NCBI RefSeq assembly: GCF_004369225.1
Contig: NZ_QFFZ01000011.1
Span: 1 to 64,000, forward strand
Direction of reading: 5' to 3'
DNA length: 64,000 nucleotides
Source of the DNA: Pelotomaculum propionicicum
GTDB taxonomy: Bacteria > Bacillota > Desulfotomaculia > Desulfotomaculales > Pelotomaculaceae
Under the pieces are notes generated by a model. That model ran no database searches and was not told where the DNA came from. It saw nothing but the letters and a program-made list of their open reading frames with translations. Both the position numbers and the translations under genes were made by a program. Numbering within the stretch: the stretch's first letter is position 1; the number at the start of each line of letters is the position of its first letter. Shown here one piece after another: positions 63,008-64,000 of this stretch.

Positions 63008-64000
63008 CTAGTCAAGCAAGCGCTTTTTAAACACACCGGCCAATCCTGTCCTGGCAACCTTTTCCTTGATGGCGGCCGCATCTGTCGTATACAGTCCCAA
63101 ATCCCGCATCCGCTGAAAGTAGACTGAGCCGGAGAAGGTGTACTTTTGCCCCAGGCCTGCCGGTGTTTTCATTTCTTCGTGCATATAGGAGATGATATCG
63201 CCGCAGGCCAGTTCAGCCGGCAAAGAAAGCGGCTCTTTGCCGTCTATCAGCCGTACCGCGTTGTGCCCGGCCAGGAAGCCGGTGACTATGGCCTCTGTAT
63301 GCCCGACAATCAGGCCGGTTTTTTCGCCGGCGCAAAACAAGTTAGCCACGCCCGGTACCCGCAGGCTGTCATCGCAGGGAGCAATGGCCATAAAGCGGAC
63401 TGAGTTACCCCTGCCGCCGGAGTAAGGATCAGCGTAGCGGGCGTCTTTAAAACCATCCAGGGTGCGGAGGATTTCCAGGGGAAAATACGGGGTCATGAGC
63501 TTGGCGTGCCCTGTGTCCAGGATAATCAGGTTTTCAAAAAAGTCGCTGGTAGCGTACTGCTGGCAGGCTTTTCTGGCCAGCTGTTCGGCTTTCTGCAGGT
63601 GCGGCGGCAGCGGCATGACCAAAACACCTTTGTTTTCTAATTCTTTAACCAGCGCCGCGGCTAAGGACTTTTTGTCCAGCTTGCATGACCCGCTCATCGC
63701 TTCAAAATGGGGAAATCCCTCCCCCGCCCTGATTTCCTCGACTCCGGCACTGGCTGTGAAGCTTACTCTGGGGCCGAAAGTGGGGCAGCGCAGGATGCAC
63801 ATGGCGCACCCGGTGCCAAAACGGGTACAGTTGGCGGCCGGTCCAGCGGTACCGGTACAGTCCACATAAACGTCGCCTTTGACCGTTTCTCCATCAGCAG
63901 TGGTTATATCTGTTATCAGGTTGTTTTGTTTGGCGACGGAGACAACTCTTTTCTGCAGCTTTAACTGCACACCGCGGGACAACAGCAAATTTTTGACCGC
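63008..64000 (-). CDS. FAD-dependent oxidoreductase, partial (5' end outside the window)
   Basis: At least 330 residues; the frame continues beyond the right edge, so the methionine at 63988 is not necessarily the start. VYVDCTGTAGPAANCTRFGT is followed by a cysteine-rich TGCAMCILRCPTFGP. LFCAGEKTGLIVGHTEAIVT and GFLAGHNAVRLIDGKEPLSL are the C-terminal FAD-binding signature of the GidA-like FAD_oxidored proteins. It resembles the clostridial family annotated only as FAD-dependent oxidoreductase, substrate unknown. The CAMCxxxC segment may bind Fe-S. Confidence 0.8.
   Translation of the reverse strand, partial: AVKNLLLSRGVQLKLQKRVVSVAKQNNLITDITTADGETVKGDVYVDCTGTAGPAANCTRFGTGCAMCILRCPTFGPRVSFTASAGVEEIRAGEGFPHFEAMSGSCKLDKKSLAAALVKELENKGVLVMPLPPHLQKAEQLARKACQQYATSDFFENLIILDTGHAKLMTPYFPLEILRTLDGFKDARYADPYSGGRGNSVRFMAIAPCDDSLRVPGVANLFCAGEKTGLIVGHTEAIVTGFLAGHNAVRLIDGKEPLSLPAELACGDIISYMHEEMKTPAGLGQKYTFSGSVYFQRMRDLGLYTTDAAAIKEKVARTGLAGVFKKRLLD

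Noticed and set aside
1..64000. CRISPR arrays, tRNA or rRNA genes
   Set aside because: No regularly spaced identical 25-40-bp repeats, no tRNA cloverleaf with TTCGA loop in place, and no rRNA-like sequence was seen; the short tandem units found are 7-9-mers without spacers.

Overview
The window looks like a chromosome segment of a strictly anaerobic, endospore-forming Firmicute of the Peptococcaceae / Desulfotomaculum-Pelotomaculum type. The reasons are the sporulation genes (spoIVA, spoIIP, spmA, spmB), the clostridial IspH-S1 fusion, the clostridia-restricted families (YIEGIA and its capping subunit, DUF3189, DUF1614, CBO0543, HutP), a high-molecular-weight rubredoxin, and a tungsten-type aldehyde oxidoreductase next to a membrane [NiFe] hydrogenase. 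This placement is inferred from gene content alone. I saw no rRNA, tRNA or CRISPR array.

Layout. 0-1 kb: degenerate group II intron. 1-7.5 kb (minus): flavin/rubredoxin protein, small unknowns, a ComEC-like secreted hydrolase with its DUF3006 partner, an IS200-like remnant, a broken stalk-domain gene, a membrane protein and a DUF4387/AtuA pair. 7.7-12.8 kb: apgM-like phosphomutase facing the hom-thrB-lysC operon. 13-15.5 kb (plus): four small membrane proteins. 15.6-30 kb (minus): spoIVA, gpsA-plsY-der, a DUF512 radical SAM protein, the cluster DUF1614-spoIIP-YIEGIA-cap-DUF3189-DUF3189, then ispH-S1, plsC and cmk. 30-40.3 kb (minus): an aromatic supraoperon trpE-G-D-C-B-A-aroF-tyrA-aroA-cmk that lacks trpF. 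Its leader carries ten (G/U)AG triplets about 5 nt apart, followed by an intrinsic terminator, which is a textbook TRAP attenuator layout. 40.5-42.2 kb: a universal stress protein and a sigma-54 activator with a broken sensor part. 42.6-54.9 kb (plus): a sigma-54 promoter followed by a four-cluster ferredoxin, a W-type AOR, a full Hyf/Hyc-like group 4 [NiFe] hydrogenase and its maturation protease. 54.9-60.3 kb: IS66 fragment, beta-propeller fragment, YqaA-like protein, aroH, hutP family gene and an unusual solo TnpB. 60.3-64 kb (minus): unknown protein, rluB, spmAB and an FAD oxidoreductase cut by the window edge.

How it fits together. Chorismate supply (aroF, aroA) and its use (trp genes, tyrA, aroH) lie close together, with RNA-level control suggested for trp. 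The AOR-hydrogenase operon could pass low-potential electrons from aldehyde (or a related substrate) through the ferredoxin to protons, coupled to ion pumping.

Several genes are broken: the AOR at an A7 tract, hyfB, the sigma-54 regulator, the stalk protein and a PAS histidine kinase. This is either real decay or, for the single-base cases, assembly error in a draft sequence. Intergenic repeats are abundant, including two 287-bp elements with matching ends.
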